From Paenibacillus sp. SZ31 (GTDB lineage: Bacteria; Bacillota; Bacilli; Paenibacillales; Paenibacillaceae), in the NCBI RefSeq assembly GCF_012912005.1, contig NZ_JABBEA010000005.1:62001-126000 (forward strand): a DNA stretch of 64,000 nt, read 5' to 3'. How positions within the stretch are numbered: position 1 is the stretch's first letter; each line of letters opens with the position of its first letter. Positions 19,187 through 29,021 of the stretch are shown here, piece after piece. The position numbers were made by a program, and so were the translations under genes. Under the pieces are notes generated by a model that ran no database searches, was not told the origin of the DNA, and saw nothing but the letters and a program-made list of their open reading frames with translations.

Positions 19187-21412
19187 TCAGCGCTGCGCGG
19201 CTGTAACCGAAGAATCGATAGACACCTCGCGTAGCTGCTGGTTCATTTTATGTGCCTCAATGCCAGCCAACAGCACAATACCGATTCCATGGGTATCATT
19301 CAGATTCCATCCCAGATCATCGCGATAATACAAAGCGGTAAACGAGTACCCGGAGCCCCGGCATACCCCGTATATATTGCCTTTATAGTCAATCGACAAG
19401 CGCGTTATGCCTTCCCATCCTTTGCGTACGGCCTCCAGATAAGGCTCAGGCTGTTCCAGCCAGCCTTTCCGAATACCACGGGCATAAGCGTAGATAAACA
19501 TCGATGTACAGGAAGTCTCTTCATACGAATCCGGGCGATTCAGCACCTGATGCCAAAGTCCATTTTCCCCTTGCAGCGCCAGATAACCCTGACTTAAATC
19601 ACGATAGAAAGTTAGCAGTTCCGGCCGTTTCACATGATCATGTGGCAGGATGGATAACAGTTCGGTTAAGGAGAATAGCACCCAGCCGTTCCCGCGTCCC
19701 CACGGAATACCTGTCGCACGACCTCGCACAAAATCATACACATGGGACATGATCTGTTGTTCGGGAAGATAGAGGTATTTACGGAACATCAGGAACTGAT
19801 TAACCGCATCATCCCAATACGTCCCATCGCCTGTTAACTGACCGTAACGCACCAGAAAAGGTGTGCTCATGTATAAGTCATCACACCACATCGTCTCCTG
19901 ACGCATCTCTCCACTGCCGCGAACCCGGTAAAAGGCACCATCCTCCAGACGTTCCTGCTCATCCGTAATGTAGCCCGCAATCCGATCCACGGTATCTCTT
20001 CCCCCACGAATATCGCACAACTCCATCGCAGCAAGCAGCGTAGACCCAAACGAACCGCAATCATCCAGACTGTCGATGGCAGACAGTTGATTATTAATCC
20101 CTGCCGCACCATAACCTTCCCGATCCCATAGACCATAGCGATCAAATGAAGTGCTCAGTTCAATATGTTGCCGCACATACTGAATGTAATCATCACGTCC
20201 CAATTCTTGTCCCGTTTGGAGAAGTCCAAGCAGGGTGACACCGAGCGGATAATTCCACTTGCCGTAATGTGTATTCTCCAGATAGGGACGAACATGCGTA
20301 CCGGGAAGATCTACCCGCCAATATACACCTTGGGCGCCATCATCAAATACGGTGTCTGTTCGCACGATGTCCGTGTGGGATGGTTCAGCACCGGGAGCAA
20401 ACACACCTGTGTACAGCCAGGGGTCAGAGCATCCCGCAACCGGATGAGGAGGTTTCAGTCTCCAGCCTGTGGAACCCGAACGCTCTGCATCTTCCAACGT
20501 GAATCCCCACGAGTCACCAGCTTCCTGGATTACACCTTTAGCGACGAGATCCGAAGAACCGTAACAGCGCGAGAGTTCAACACGGAAGTTACCGCTACTT
20601 CCAGCAGAGTATACTTCAGTGCCACCCACATACAGGGTCAATGCTCCATCATGACGACCTTTTAAAATAACTGGTGATGTTCCTGGCAAGGTTACATCCA
20701 ATCTGGACCATGCGTAGGCCACAGCGGGCTGTTCCGTGCCGAAGATCCGAGCAAATGAACCTGCGCTCTGCTCCTCATCTGTCCAACCCCTGCGCGGATA
20801 CCAGGAAAGGCCCGTCTCTTCTTCCGTCATGCCGTCACGAGGAAGAGATAATACAGGTTCATCGACGGGTTCCGAATATAACCAGCCTTCCTGACCCTGA
20901 CGATCTGCCCCAGGCATGAGGAAGTGCAGCGGGAAATTTTTGAACGAGGCTGTTCCGTAGATACCGCCGAATCCCACTTCTGTTTTGACAAAACATAGCA
21001 ACACATCATTCCAGCCATAGTTAACGGAAATCGGAATCTGGGTTCTTCGCTCTGGAAATAATTCCTGCAATAGCTCAGACTTGAATACCTCTTCACCATT
21101 CACATAGATCGTCACTGGACTATAACAGTTCAGGCCCGTATTTAACGTTGCATTCTGCTCGCTCCATAACTTGCCCCGTACATACACGTATTGCCCTGCA
21201 CGCGCCTCTACGCATTTCTCATTCAGATTCAGGTTGTAACGATAGTCCCCTAGCCTGCGAAAACCTCCCCGATGATAGGCTCTGAACAAAAAGGAATGTT
21301 TCGGATGATCGCCAATATAACGCTGAGCCACCGTAGTCAATATATCCGGAATTGAATCGTATACCTTGCCTGCAATCGCCTCGTTCTCATGAAAATAACG
21401 AATGATCGTCAA
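19187..21412 (-). CDS. GH105-family unsaturated rhamnogalacturonyl hydrolase with N-terminal extension
   Basis: A 741-aa protein. The C-terminal ~370 residues are a six-hairpin glycoside hydrolase like YteR/YesR: YYGKWNYP-type opening (THYGKWNYPLG), MWCDDLYMSTPFL, GIPWGRGNGWVLFSL and ESCTSMFIYAYARGI. It would remove the 4,5-unsaturated uronyl residue left by pectate or rhamnogalacturonan lyases. The N-terminal half is a beta-sandwich region (VTIYVNGEEVF, LTLYVGGTEVY) that may bind carbohydrate. No signal peptide is seen, so it acts in the cytosol on imported oligomers. It is last in the GH operon, 9 bases after the deacetylase gene. Confidence 0.88.
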   Translation of the reverse strand: MTIIRYFHENEAIAGKVYDSIPDILTTVAQRYIGDHPKHSFLFRAYHRGGFRRLGDYRYNLNLNEKCVEARAGQYVYVRGKLWSEQNATLNTGLNCYSPVTIYVNGEEVFKSELLQELFPERRTQIPISVNYGWNDVLLCFVKTEVGFGGIYGTASFKNFPLHFLMPGADRQGQEGWLYSEPVDEPVLSLPRDGMTEEETGLSWYPRRGWTDEEQSAGSFARIFGTEQPAVAYAWSRLDVTLPGTSPVILKGRHDGALTLYVGGTEVYSAGSSGNFRVELSRCYGSSDLVAKGVIQEAGDSWGFTLEDAERSGSTGWRLKPPHPVAGCSDPWLYTGVFAPGAEPSHTDIVRTDTVFDDGAQGVYWRVDLPGTHVRPYLENTHYGKWNYPLGVTLLGLLQTGQELGRDDYIQYVRQHIELSTSFDRYGLWDREGYGAAGINNQLSAIDSLDDCGSFGSTLLAAMELCDIRGGRDTVDRIAGYITDEQERLEDGAFYRVRGSGEMRQETMWCDDLYMSTPFLVRYGQLTGDGTYWDDAVNQFLMFRKYLYLPEQQIMSHVYDFVRGRATGIPWGRGNGWVLFSLTELLSILPHDHVKRPELLTFYRDLSQGYLALQGENGLWHQVLNRPDSYEETSCTSMFIYAYARGIRKGWLEQPEPYLEAVRKGWEGITRLSIDYKGNIYGVCRGSGYSFTALYYRDDLGWNLNDTHGIGIVLLAGIEAHKMNQQLREVSIDSSVTAAQR

Positions 21413-21421
21413 CTCCCTTCC

Positions 21422-22243
21422 TTATACCTTGATTCGTTCGCTTAGCCGCAATGTCTCTCCGCCTTGCACTTCAACAATCTGCTGATCCGCAGTGAACCAA
21501 ACCGGGATGGCAGACGGATTATGGATGATGGATCGATCAGCTGAACACTCCAGTCGTTGCACCGCTTTCCAGTAGGCAATCACTTCAATGTTCGTCGCGT
21601 ACCAGATGTCGTTCCTGCCGCCAATCTGCTCACCAAACTGTTCGATGATCTGCCAGTTGTCGTTGTCATTGAACTCATAGCTGTGACCCCAGACGTAGAG
21701 CAATAGTGGCGTACCTGTTTTGGAATGTTGGATAAAACGTTCAGCATGCGCCGCCAGATCATGGTTATGATGACACGTCGGATGCCATTCAAGGGGACGG
21801 TCTGGCAACGTGTATCTGCCATGTGATTCAACGGTACGAGCATAATCGATGCCAAGCCACTCCAGCTTCGTACTTAACGCACGGTCATACCCTCCATTGG
21901 GATAAGCCATACCTCGTACCGGATAACCGACAAGCTGCTCCAATGCTTTTCGGTCCTCCATAATCTCTTCGGTCAGAAGTTCATTCGGAACATAAGGCAG
22001 CGTAGGGTGAGTAACCGTGTGAACGGCCACTTCATGCCCCGCATACAGTTCAGCGACTTCCCCCGCCTCAATGCGGCCTGGATTACCCAGGGTACCGGAG
22101 TTCAGATTAAATGTTCCCCGCAGGCCATACCGATTACAGATTTCCACCAGTCTGCGATCATGCACCACTCCATCGTCATAGCTGAGCGTCAACGCTTTCA
22201 TCACACCACCTGGATAACGGTCAAACTGAATACGATGTCCCAT
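21422..22243 (-). CDS. Polysaccharide deacetylase (NodB homology domain)
   Basis: A 273-aa protein with NodB motifs: LSYDDG (Asp23, Asp24) as motif 1, HTVTHPTLP as the metal His-x-x-x-His motif 2, and YPNGGY as motif 3. It lacks a secretion signal, so it probably removes acetyl groups from imported pectin-type oligosaccharides rather than from the cell wall (inference from the operon). GGAGGAG precedes the ATG by four bases. It lies between GH43 and GH105. Confidence 0.85.
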   Translation of the reverse strand: MGHRIQFDRYPGGVMKALTLSYDDGVVHDRRLVEICNRYGLRGTFNLNSGTLGNPGRIEAGEVAELYAGHEVAVHTVTHPTLPYVPNELLTEEIMEDRKALEQLVGYPVRGMAYPNGGYDRALSTKLEWLGIDYARTVESHGRYTLPDRPLEWHPTCHHNHDLAAHAERFIQHSKTGTPLLLYVWGHSYEFNDNDNWQIIEQFGEQIGGRNDIWYATNIEVIAYWKAVQRLECSADRSIIHNPSAIPVWFTADQQIVEVQGGETLRLSERIKV

Positions 22244-22275
22244 TTTGCTCCTCCTCCAGCTTCTGCTCTTACTTC

Positions 22276-23892
22276 CTAGTCCCGAATTTCCTTCACGTTA
22301 AAATAACGAAAAACACCCTGACCTCCACGATTCGTGAACCGTGTGTTTACAGCAAAGATACCCATCTTCGCACCAACCCAGAGGGCTGTTGTGGCGTTAA
22401 ACGGTGTACCTATCGGCTGAAACTCCGCTCCGTCTTCGCTCCAACTAAACTGGCACAAGGCAGGTTCTGTCAGGGTGAACCGAAGATGAATGGTCCGGTC
22501 GGTTACATGCGAACCCTGGCCCTCCCAGTCCAGTCTCGTTTCCTCCCATTCATCTGCATGCAGATGGCTGTCTGCACGTTTGGTTCCGCGAATCAGCGAT
22601 AACCGAATGGTTCCATCTTCTGTCTGTAACAGACACAGGCTTGCATACGAATCACCAAACATGATGAGACCTGACTGATCCCCTTCCTGTCCAGGCAGGA
22701 ACGTGAGCTTGGTCGTCGCCACAAATTCAGATGCGGGCAGCTTCTGCAACAGAAGATGAGGTGTACCAAACAAAGACTGAATGCCCTCCGGGTATGGATG
22801 AGCAGGTAATACCAGTCCTCTTTCCGTACCTGCATCAGACCACTCGGGACGGGAGTTCGCCTGCCATTGCCATTGCAGCCCCAGACGATCAGTCTGAAAA
22901 TCATCGGATACATCAGGCACAGTGATCGAATAAACGGCTCCTACATCCGGTTTGACGTGCACATCCACAGGTTCACCCGTTCCATGACCTTCACGGTCTA
23001 TTCCAATGACAGGCCAGCCGTCTTCCGTCCACGTCATCGGCTGAAGATGAACAATGCGCCCATAGGCATCCCGATCCTGAAAATGAATAAACCAGGACTG
23101 CCCTGATTCCAGCTCCACGTATCCTCCCTGATGAGGTCCATTGACCGGTGAAGCTCCCTGATGCATGACAATTCGATCCTCATAGGGCCCAAATACCTGT
23201 TGGGAGCGCAAAACCGTCTGCCACCCCGGCTTCACGCCTCCAGCAGGAGCAAAGATATAATAATATCCCTCGCGCTTGTAGAACTTAGGTCCTTCAATGG
23301 TCGGATGATGTTTGGTTCCATCAAAGACGATCAACCCTTCGTCCAGAAGCTTGCTCCCATCTGCAGCCATCCGGCACACCTGGATTTTGCTCTTGATTCC
23401 ACTGCGACTATGGGCAAAAGCATGTACTAGATAGGCTTGCCCATCCTCATCCCATAATGGACAAGGGTCAATCCAGCCCTTCACTTCATGAACCAGATGC
23501 AGCGGCGACCACTCGCCTTCAGGGTGATCTGCCGTGGTCATAAAGATGCCCTCATCCGGTGTGCTGAAGAAGATCCAGTACTTTCCGTCGTGATACCGAA
23601 TGCTGGGTGCCCATACGCCTTTTCCATGAAGAGGTACATCGTATCCTGGCAGATCCAGCCGTTCTATGGCATATCGGACAAGCCGCCAGTTCACCAGGTC
23701 CTTCGAATGTAAAATCGGTAGCCCCGGGGTATGCGAGAAACTCGATGCCGTCATATAGAAGTCATCTCCTACACGAATCACATCCAGGTCCGAATAATCG
23801 GCATGCAGAATCGGATTGCGGTATGTACCGTCTCCCTGATCTGCAACCCAGACCGGGTCCAGTCTTTGTTGTTCTGATTGGGTTGTGCTCAT
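22276..23892 (-). CDS. GH43-family glycoside hydrolase (beta-xylosidase/arabinofuranosidase type)
   Basis: A 538-aa protein. The five-bladed propeller occupies residues 1-310: NPILHADYSDLDVIRVGDDFYMTASSF carries the catalytic base Asp, and EGPKFYKREGYYYIFAPAGG carries the catalytic Glu. A C-terminal beta-sandwich domain (330-538) is typical of XynB-like GH43 enzymes. It has no signal peptide, so it acts in the cytosol on imported oligosaccharides, probably arabinosyl or galactosyl side chains. It starts 12 bases after the GH106 gene. Confidence 0.9.
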   Translation of the reverse strand: MSTTQSEQQRLDPVWVADQGDGTYRNPILHADYSDLDVIRVGDDFYMTASSFSHTPGLPILHSKDLVNWRLVRYAIERLDLPGYDVPLHGKGVWAPSIRYHDGKYWIFFSTPDEGIFMTTADHPEGEWSPLHLVHEVKGWIDPCPLWDEDGQAYLVHAFAHSRSGIKSKIQVCRMAADGSKLLDEGLIVFDGTKHHPTIEGPKFYKREGYYYIFAPAGGVKPGWQTVLRSQQVFGPYEDRIVMHQGASPVNGPHQGGYVELESGQSWFIHFQDRDAYGRIVHLQPMTWTEDGWPVIGIDREGHGTGEPVDVHVKPDVGAVYSITVPDVSDDFQTDRLGLQWQWQANSRPEWSDAGTERGLVLPAHPYPEGIQSLFGTPHLLLQKLPASEFVATTKLTFLPGQEGDQSGLIMFGDSYASLCLLQTEDGTIRLSLIRGTKRADSHLHADEWEETRLDWEGQGSHVTDRTIHLRFTLTEPALCQFSWSEDGAEFQPIGTPFNATTALWVGAKMGIFAVNTRFTNRGGQGVFRYFNVKEIRD

Positions 23893-23904
23893 ACGTTCAC
23901 TCCT

Positions 23905-26900
23905 TCATCTAAATTCTTCCGCAGGTACATGACCTGCGGCCTGTAATCGATGATGTTCCGAATCAAAATAGGCGCCTTCCAGCAGGCCAATCAACGTGTT
24001 GGTAACACGAACTTCAATGTCGTTATCCCCTGGACGAAGCCAGGAGGCTTCTCCCTTCCAGCGATACGGAGACCAGCATCGCACACCAAGACTATGTCCG
24101 TTCACACGCACTTCCGTCACATCCTGCACCCGCCAATGGCTAAATTCCAGTTCAAATGAGGCAACATCTTCCCCTGACTCATCCAGCCAGAACGTGCGTT
24201 TATAACTCATTTCCCCGGCAAAATGGGGATACAGCGGCTGCGGTTCAGGTCCGATGCAAAGGGCCGTGTCCGGTTCCCGTACGAGCGAAGCCATGCCTTC
24301 ATGATGGAACTCCACGCCGAATCTTCCTTGTAGATACAAGGGATCAACGATGCCATCCTCATCTTTCGTCACCTGCACAATCACCGTCATTTCGTTGAGA
24401 CCGCTATGCAGCAGCTCCGTGATATTACAAGCGATGTTATTGTGGTCGGTTATTTCGATTGGATCGAATTGTTCTTTTCCAAGTGGATGCCCATTAATCT
24501 CCATGGACCAACTGCCCGAGATCGCCGTTCTGTCCATAAATAACAGGCATGCAGGCAAAGCCGTTCTCAGTTCAAATGTGGTCGTATATCGACACTCGAT
24601 CGGGTAAGCAATAGATGATTTTTTCGGTGTGCCAAATACCTGATTAAACTGGACTGGCAGAGGATACTGTTCCGATAATTCTGCCGCCTGATCAATAAAC
24701 GGTTTCACAGCTACATGCTGGTTTTCCAGAATTACACCGTTAGCATTGGATGCCCGAAGATCGAATTGTCCCATTCGCAAGATGTTAGGCTGCACCGTTT
24801 CCAGTCGCCATGGCCCTTCTGAAGGGACCATGATCTTACGGGCCTGATTAGCCCCTGCCGAAACTTCCGCTCCCAACGTCGATCTAGGTTTGTCTGCAAC
24901 ATCCACTTTCGTTGTTAATGCCTCTTCCTTCGCAGGTTGTAAAGTAAGACGAACAGCATGTGCTTCATAAGGCGCCAGCGTTAGCGAAATGCACCATTCC
25001 CCGCCACTGCTCGTATACGGCAACTCCTGGAGCTGCCCTGTCTCCAGATCGAGTCGTTCTGCCACGAGACAAGCACCCTCTGCCAGCCCCGTTCTATCCC
25101 ACAGCTGTCTGGCGACCAGCTTTAATTGACCCTTCAGGTCCTGACCCTCCTGATTGGTCAAGAAAACCATATGCTCTCCATCTGACAATTGACGGGTTTG
25201 CATCAGCAGAGATGCACTTTCCTCCTCCATGATCCAGCAGATGGGTTCAGGCAATACCTGATCGAGCAGGAGAGAGATCAGCTCCAGCGAAAAGTCATCT
25301 CCTTGCCCCGTTCCTGCGGGTAGAAAATAAGCATTCCCCTCACCCTGATGCCACATGATTTCACGGTTATCGTGATCTGTTGTCACACTACGGCCCCAGT
25401 ACACCTCTTGCGGCTGCTCGCCCGCACCAAAGAACTGGGCAGATTCATCTCCCTCCGGACTTCCCGGCTGAATCGCAATATGCGGAGGCATCCCAACAGA
25501 GATGACAGTTCCTCCCTGCCGAACAAATCGCTTCACCTGTTCCCAGGCCGCGGCCTCCAGATTCAGCATCGGTGGGAGAATCAGTACGTCATAACGGGCC
25601 ACGCCGATCTGAATGATGCCATCCGTTAAGTCAGCGTCAGCCAACAATTCTGGATCAAGGTGGTCATAGTCCCGTCTGTTTTCGAGCAGATGGGTAGTAA
25701 TCCGCATCCAGTCCTTCGTCAGGCGCTCCAGTTGCGCGCGTTCTAATTCGTCCTCGCCGCTATACTCGAATCCATGCAGCGGATTACCCATCAGACTCCA
25801 GAATGTCGTCGTTGGATCAAGCACAGCAATTCGAATGTCTGCTGCTCCGGTGCTCATGAGATAGCTCAACCGTCCGGTGTAATCCCCCAACTGCCGGAAA
25901 TGCTTCCAGTAGGGATTCTGCAAAAATTGAGACGGCGGTGCATCATGCTTGGCAAGCCCACCAATCGTATAGAAGAAGGCGTGAAAGTTATAGAAATTGG
26001 TGCCCATGGCAGCCATGCGATCAATCATCCACTTGGCATCCTGCAGCGTCATGGACCAACCTACACTGTGAAAACATTCAATCAGATTGCGGCATCGGCC
26101 CAATTGCCGGGCAAGCGAACTGACCATCTTGGGATTGTCACGCATCTTTTGGCCGTAGCGTTCCAGAATCCACGATAAGGACCGTCCGATTTTCTCATGT
26201 GCCGAATCACCACCTGGCATATGGCTGAACAACTGGGTGGTCATCCGTACGCCAGGCACCTCAGCCGCGTACTGGATTCCTGCTTCCTCACACCAGTCAT
26301 GCACCTGTTTGTGATAGGACTCCCTGAGAAGCAGGTGAAGTGACTGGTAATAGTCATACCGAATCCGATGCGCGTCCGGAACATCACCATATAGCAGGGC
26401 CGGTAGCGAATCAATCAGACTATAACCACAACGCTCACTGAAATAACGGGGAAGCTGTGGGGACCAGGGGATACGGCCCAGCGGTGCGATCTCATCCGAG
26501 AACATTCCTTTGATCACGCTTTCAAATTGATCTCCAACCGCTGACTTATAACGCTCGTGCGTCAGTTCAATAAAACGACTCATCGCTTCCTTGTGGCAAG
26601 GGTCAACAAAGTTGCCGTAATATTTGAAATCGTCGATCTCTTTTTCCTGAAATATAATCAATTCCCAATCACCCGCGGGAACATCCCACAACAAGCGGAA
26701 CGCTGTTCGGTAGGTGAAGAACCGCTTGCGGTTATACGATGTGAGTCCGGTCTCCTGATAGACCTGATCCGTCTGGATATTGCCGATTTTGCTGCGTAGA
26801 TCGATGGACTCATGCCACAGACGTTTTCCCTGTTCATCCTTGGGAATCGCCTTGGCAACCAAGACGCGTCCCCATGGCAACTCCAGATCCACAGCTTCTC

Positions 26901-27258
26901 CGCCCTGAACCACCAACTGGTGATGCACGAGCTGACGCTGCTTCGCTTCAGGAAAATCAAGGGTCACTTCCCCACCAGCCATCCCGCTTGGATATGGATA
27001 TTCATCATATAACCATACCTGCATGCTGTGAGCAGCCGCCGCTTCCACTGCAATCCGCACCTTATCAAACCACGCTTCCGACAGATAGGGAATTTGCAGT
27101 CCCTGACGTGGACAGATGAAGAATCCACCTACACCTTGCGCCGCCATCTCAGCCACTTGCCGCTTAATCTGTTCTTCTTCCATATCCCCATTCCAGAACC
27201 AAAAGGGATGAACCCGGTACTGCGCCTCGGGATTTTCAAATGCATCCCCGTTCCACAT
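23905..27258 (-). CDS. GH106-like alpha-L-rhamnosidase
   Basis: A 1117-aa protein whose opening, HPFWFWNGDMEEEQIKRQV then GVGGFFICPRQGLQIPYLS, matches the N-terminal barrel of GH106 rhamnosidases. A long catalytic region with WLYDEYPYPSGMAGG is followed by C-terminal beta-sandwich modules (GSWSMEINGHPLGKE, TEVRVNGHSLGVR). It lacks a signal peptide. It would cut rhamnosyl residues from rhamnogalacturonan oligomers. It is the first gene of the four-gene GH operon and has its own promoter region downstream of the importer terminator. Confidence 0.85.
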   Translation of the reverse strand: MWNGDAFENPEAQYRVHPFWFWNGDMEEEQIKRQVAEMAAQGVGGFFICPRQGLQIPYLSEAWFDKVRIAVEAAAAHSMQVWLYDEYPYPSGMAGGEVTLDFPEAKQRQLVHHQLVVQGGEAVDLELPWGRVLVAKAIPKDEQGKRLWHESIDLRSKIGNIQTDQVYQETGLTSYNRKRFFTYRTAFRLLWDVPAGDWELIIFQEKEIDDFKYYGNFVDPCHKEAMSRFIELTHERYKSAVGDQFESVIKGMFSDEIAPLGRIPWSPQLPRYFSERCGYSLIDSLPALLYGDVPDAHRIRYDYYQSLHLLLRESYHKQVHDWCEEAGIQYAAEVPGVRMTTQLFSHMPGGDSAHEKIGRSLSWILERYGQKMRDNPKMVSSLARQLGRCRNLIECFHSVGWSMTLQDAKWMIDRMAAMGTNFYNFHAFFYTIGGLAKHDAPPSQFLQNPYWKHFRQLGDYTGRLSYLMSTGAADIRIAVLDPTTTFWSLMGNPLHGFEYSGEDELERAQLERLTKDWMRITTHLLENRRDYDHLDPELLADADLTDGIIQIGVARYDVLILPPMLNLEAAAWEQVKRFVRQGGTVISVGMPPHIAIQPGSPEGDESAQFFGAGEQPQEVYWGRSVTTDHDNREIMWHQGEGNAYFLPAGTGQGDDFSLELISLLLDQVLPEPICWIMEEESASLLMQTRQLSDGEHMVFLTNQEGQDLKGQLKLVARQLWDRTGLAEGACLVAERLDLETGQLQELPYTSSGGEWCISLTLAPYEAHAVRLTLQPAKEEALTTKVDVADKPRSTLGAEVSAGANQARKIMVPSEGPWRLETVQPNILRMGQFDLRASNANGVILENQHVAVKPFIDQAAELSEQYPLPVQFNQVFGTPKKSSIAYPIECRYTTTFELRTALPACLLFMDRTAISGSWSMEINGHPLGKEQFDPIEITDHNNIACNITELLHSGLNEMTVIVQVTKDEDGIVDPLYLQGRFGVEFHHEGMASLVREPDTALCIGPEPQPLYPHFAGEMSYKRTFWLDESGEDVASFELEFSHWRVQDVTEVRVNGHSLGVRCWSPYRWKGEASWLRPGDNDIEVRVTNTLIGLLEGAYFDSEHHRLQAAGHVPAEEFR

Positions 27259-27343
27259 GTTGCCTTCCTCCCTGCCTGTTCAAGAGTGTGTGGTGTCCAG
27301 CTTTACCAATAACGTTCATTTCAGTTCAAATAGGTTTGTTTTG

Positions 27344-27362
27344 TTTTGATTATACATCAAAA
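27344..27362. promoter_or_regulatory. Inverted repeat overlapping the -10 of the GH operon
   Basis: TTTTGAT-N5-ATCAAAA is a perfect 7-base inverted repeat, 82 bases upstream of the GH106 start. On the minus strand its centre contains TATAAT (minus-strand -10), so a bound protein would block or position polymerase. I found no convincing -35, which would fit activator dependence (inference). Confidence 0.5.
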
Positions 27363-27436
27363 ACCATATGCAGGAAGTTGTATTTTCCAGAAAGTTGGAT
27401 GAAATTTGGTTCGCGAATCAAGCCATCACAGCGATA

Positions 27437-27484
27437 AGAAAAGCCCGGCTGTTTCCGCTACACTGAAAGCACGGCTGCCGGGCT
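27437..27484 (-). terminator. Terminator after the substrate-binding protein gene
   Basis: AGCCCGGC pairs with GCCGGGCT (27442-27449 and 27477-27484), with TTTTCTT on the minus strand. It separates the importer operon from the GH operon. Confidence 0.85.
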
Positions 27485-27497
27485 CTGGCTTATACGA

Positions 27498-29003
27498 CTA
27501 CTTCAGCGCAGCGTACAGTTCATTAACTTCTTTGACATAATCGTCTCCACCATTGTTCTTCCACAGAGCAACAGCATCTTCGAATCCTTTCTCATCAATC
27601 TGACCTACGATATATTTGATCCGTGCATCGTTAATGATATTGTCCAGCTGCGGTCCTTTCTGAGCGTATACATCCGAGATCAGCGGTTCGCCAGGATTGG
27701 CAATGACAATCTCTTCGTTGGCTTTCTGCACCTGTGTAACCTTTTCACGGACAGGTGTCTGTTGAACGCGAAGCGTTCTGTCTTCCGGGACAAACATTAA
27801 AATCTGATTTAAGCCTTGCAGGTCGCGGAGTGCAAGCTTTTCAGTGCTCGGTACGATGTAGTCTTCTTTCTTCTCGTATTGCTTGCCTTCCAGTCCGTTG
27901 TACAACAATGCCTGCAATTCCGGTTCATTCAGCTGATCGAGGAAGCTCAGCACCTTCTTCAGGTCTTCTTCCGTTTTGACACTGCTTTTGGAGATCGCAA
28001 TCAGGCCGGAGTAGCCGGACGTTGGCATATCACGCAATCCCTTTGGACCTTCCATCGCTTGCAGCACATCTACGCGTCCTGTCGCATTGGGGTCTTTATC
28101 CAGTATTTTCTGATCCATGCGCTGCGCATTATCTGCTACATCCACCATGACACCGGCTTGACCGTTTACAAATGGATCAGGCAGTTTGGTCGCATCCATC
28201 ACGGCAAAATCCTTGTTTACCAGACCCTCACTATAGATTTGACGGAAAAATTTCAGGGCTTCCATGTATTCTGGTGTCTCATGCGCCGGAATCAGACCTC
28301 CGCTGCCATCATCTCCCCATTTGTTGGGTGCACCGAACCATACCTGCATGTTATCCCATGGGCCCGTGAATTTGCTGGCAACCAGACCGTACGTATCATC
28401 CTTGCCGTTACCGTCCGGATCATCCTTCGTGAACGCTTTCAATACATTGTAAAATTCATCAATCGTCTTCGGCTCTTCCAGCCCCAGATTCTCCAGCCAA
28501 TCTTTGCGGATTGTGACCCCATTACGTCCTAGGGCGCGTGCCCGGTAGATTCCATAGGTTTTGCCATCGATTGACGCATTGTTGGTGATGATTTCATTCA
28601 TTTGACTCAGATTCGGATAATCTTTCAGATAAGGACCAAGCTCCCAGAATGCTCCGGTTCGGGCCGCATTGATGAAACTTGGGGACTTCCCTAACACCAC
28701 CATAATCTGAGGTAGCTTTCCCGAGGCAAGTGTAATGTTGAATTTGTCTTCGTACGAGCTGCTCGGCACCCACTGCAGGTTCACATCCACCTTGGTCAGT
28801 TCTTCAAGCTTCTGGATGACCGGACTGTTCTCCGGCGGATTCTCCGCTTCAAAGTTCGGTAGCATGATTGTAATCTCATCGGTGCCACCCGCTGCTGTTC
28901 CTGAACCTTCTTTATCCGTGGAGCATGCGCCCAGAATCGTACTAAGTACCAGTGACGCAGAGAGTAGCAGTGCACCTTTTTTGAATCCCGTTTTTTGTCC
29001 CAT
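27498..29003 (-). CDS. ABC transporter solute-binding lipoprotein (YtcQ/LipO type)
   Basis: A 501-aa extracellular sugar-binding lipoprotein. The signal peptide ends in lipobox LGAC with Cys27. A family 1 solute-binding fold follows, with no insertion seen. It would bind pectin-derived oligosaccharides and deliver them to the two permeases encoded immediately upstream. As in related loci, no ATPase is encoded here; a shared MsmX-type ATPase elsewhere would be needed (established for this importer class, inferred here). Confidence 0.9.
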   Translation of the reverse strand: MGQKTGFKKGALLLSASLVLSTILGACSTDKEGSGTAAGGTDEITIMLPNFEAENPPENSPVIQKLEELTKVDVNLQWVPSSSYEDKFNITLASGKLPQIMVVLGKSPSFINAARTGAFWELGPYLKDYPNLSQMNEIITNNASIDGKTYGIYRARALGRNGVTIRKDWLENLGLEEPKTIDEFYNVLKAFTKDDPDGNGKDDTYGLVASKFTGPWDNMQVWFGAPNKWGDDGSGGLIPAHETPEYMEALKFFRQIYSEGLVNKDFAVMDATKLPDPFVNGQAGVMVDVADNAQRMDQKILDKDPNATGRVDVLQAMEGPKGLRDMPTSGYSGLIAISKSSVKTEEDLKKVLSFLDQLNEPELQALLYNGLEGKQYEKKEDYIVPSTEKLALRDLQGLNQILMFVPEDRTLRVQQTPVREKVTQVQKANEEIVIANPGEPLISDVYAQKGPQLDNIINDARIKYIVGQIDEKGFEDAVALWKNNGGDDYVKEVNELYAALK

Positions 29004-29021
29004 ACGTTCTCCCCCTTGGCT

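Noticed and set aside
27816..28532. 238-codon open frame antisense to the solute-binding protein gene
   Set aside because: Shadow of a clear gene; no recognisable protein and no ribosome site.
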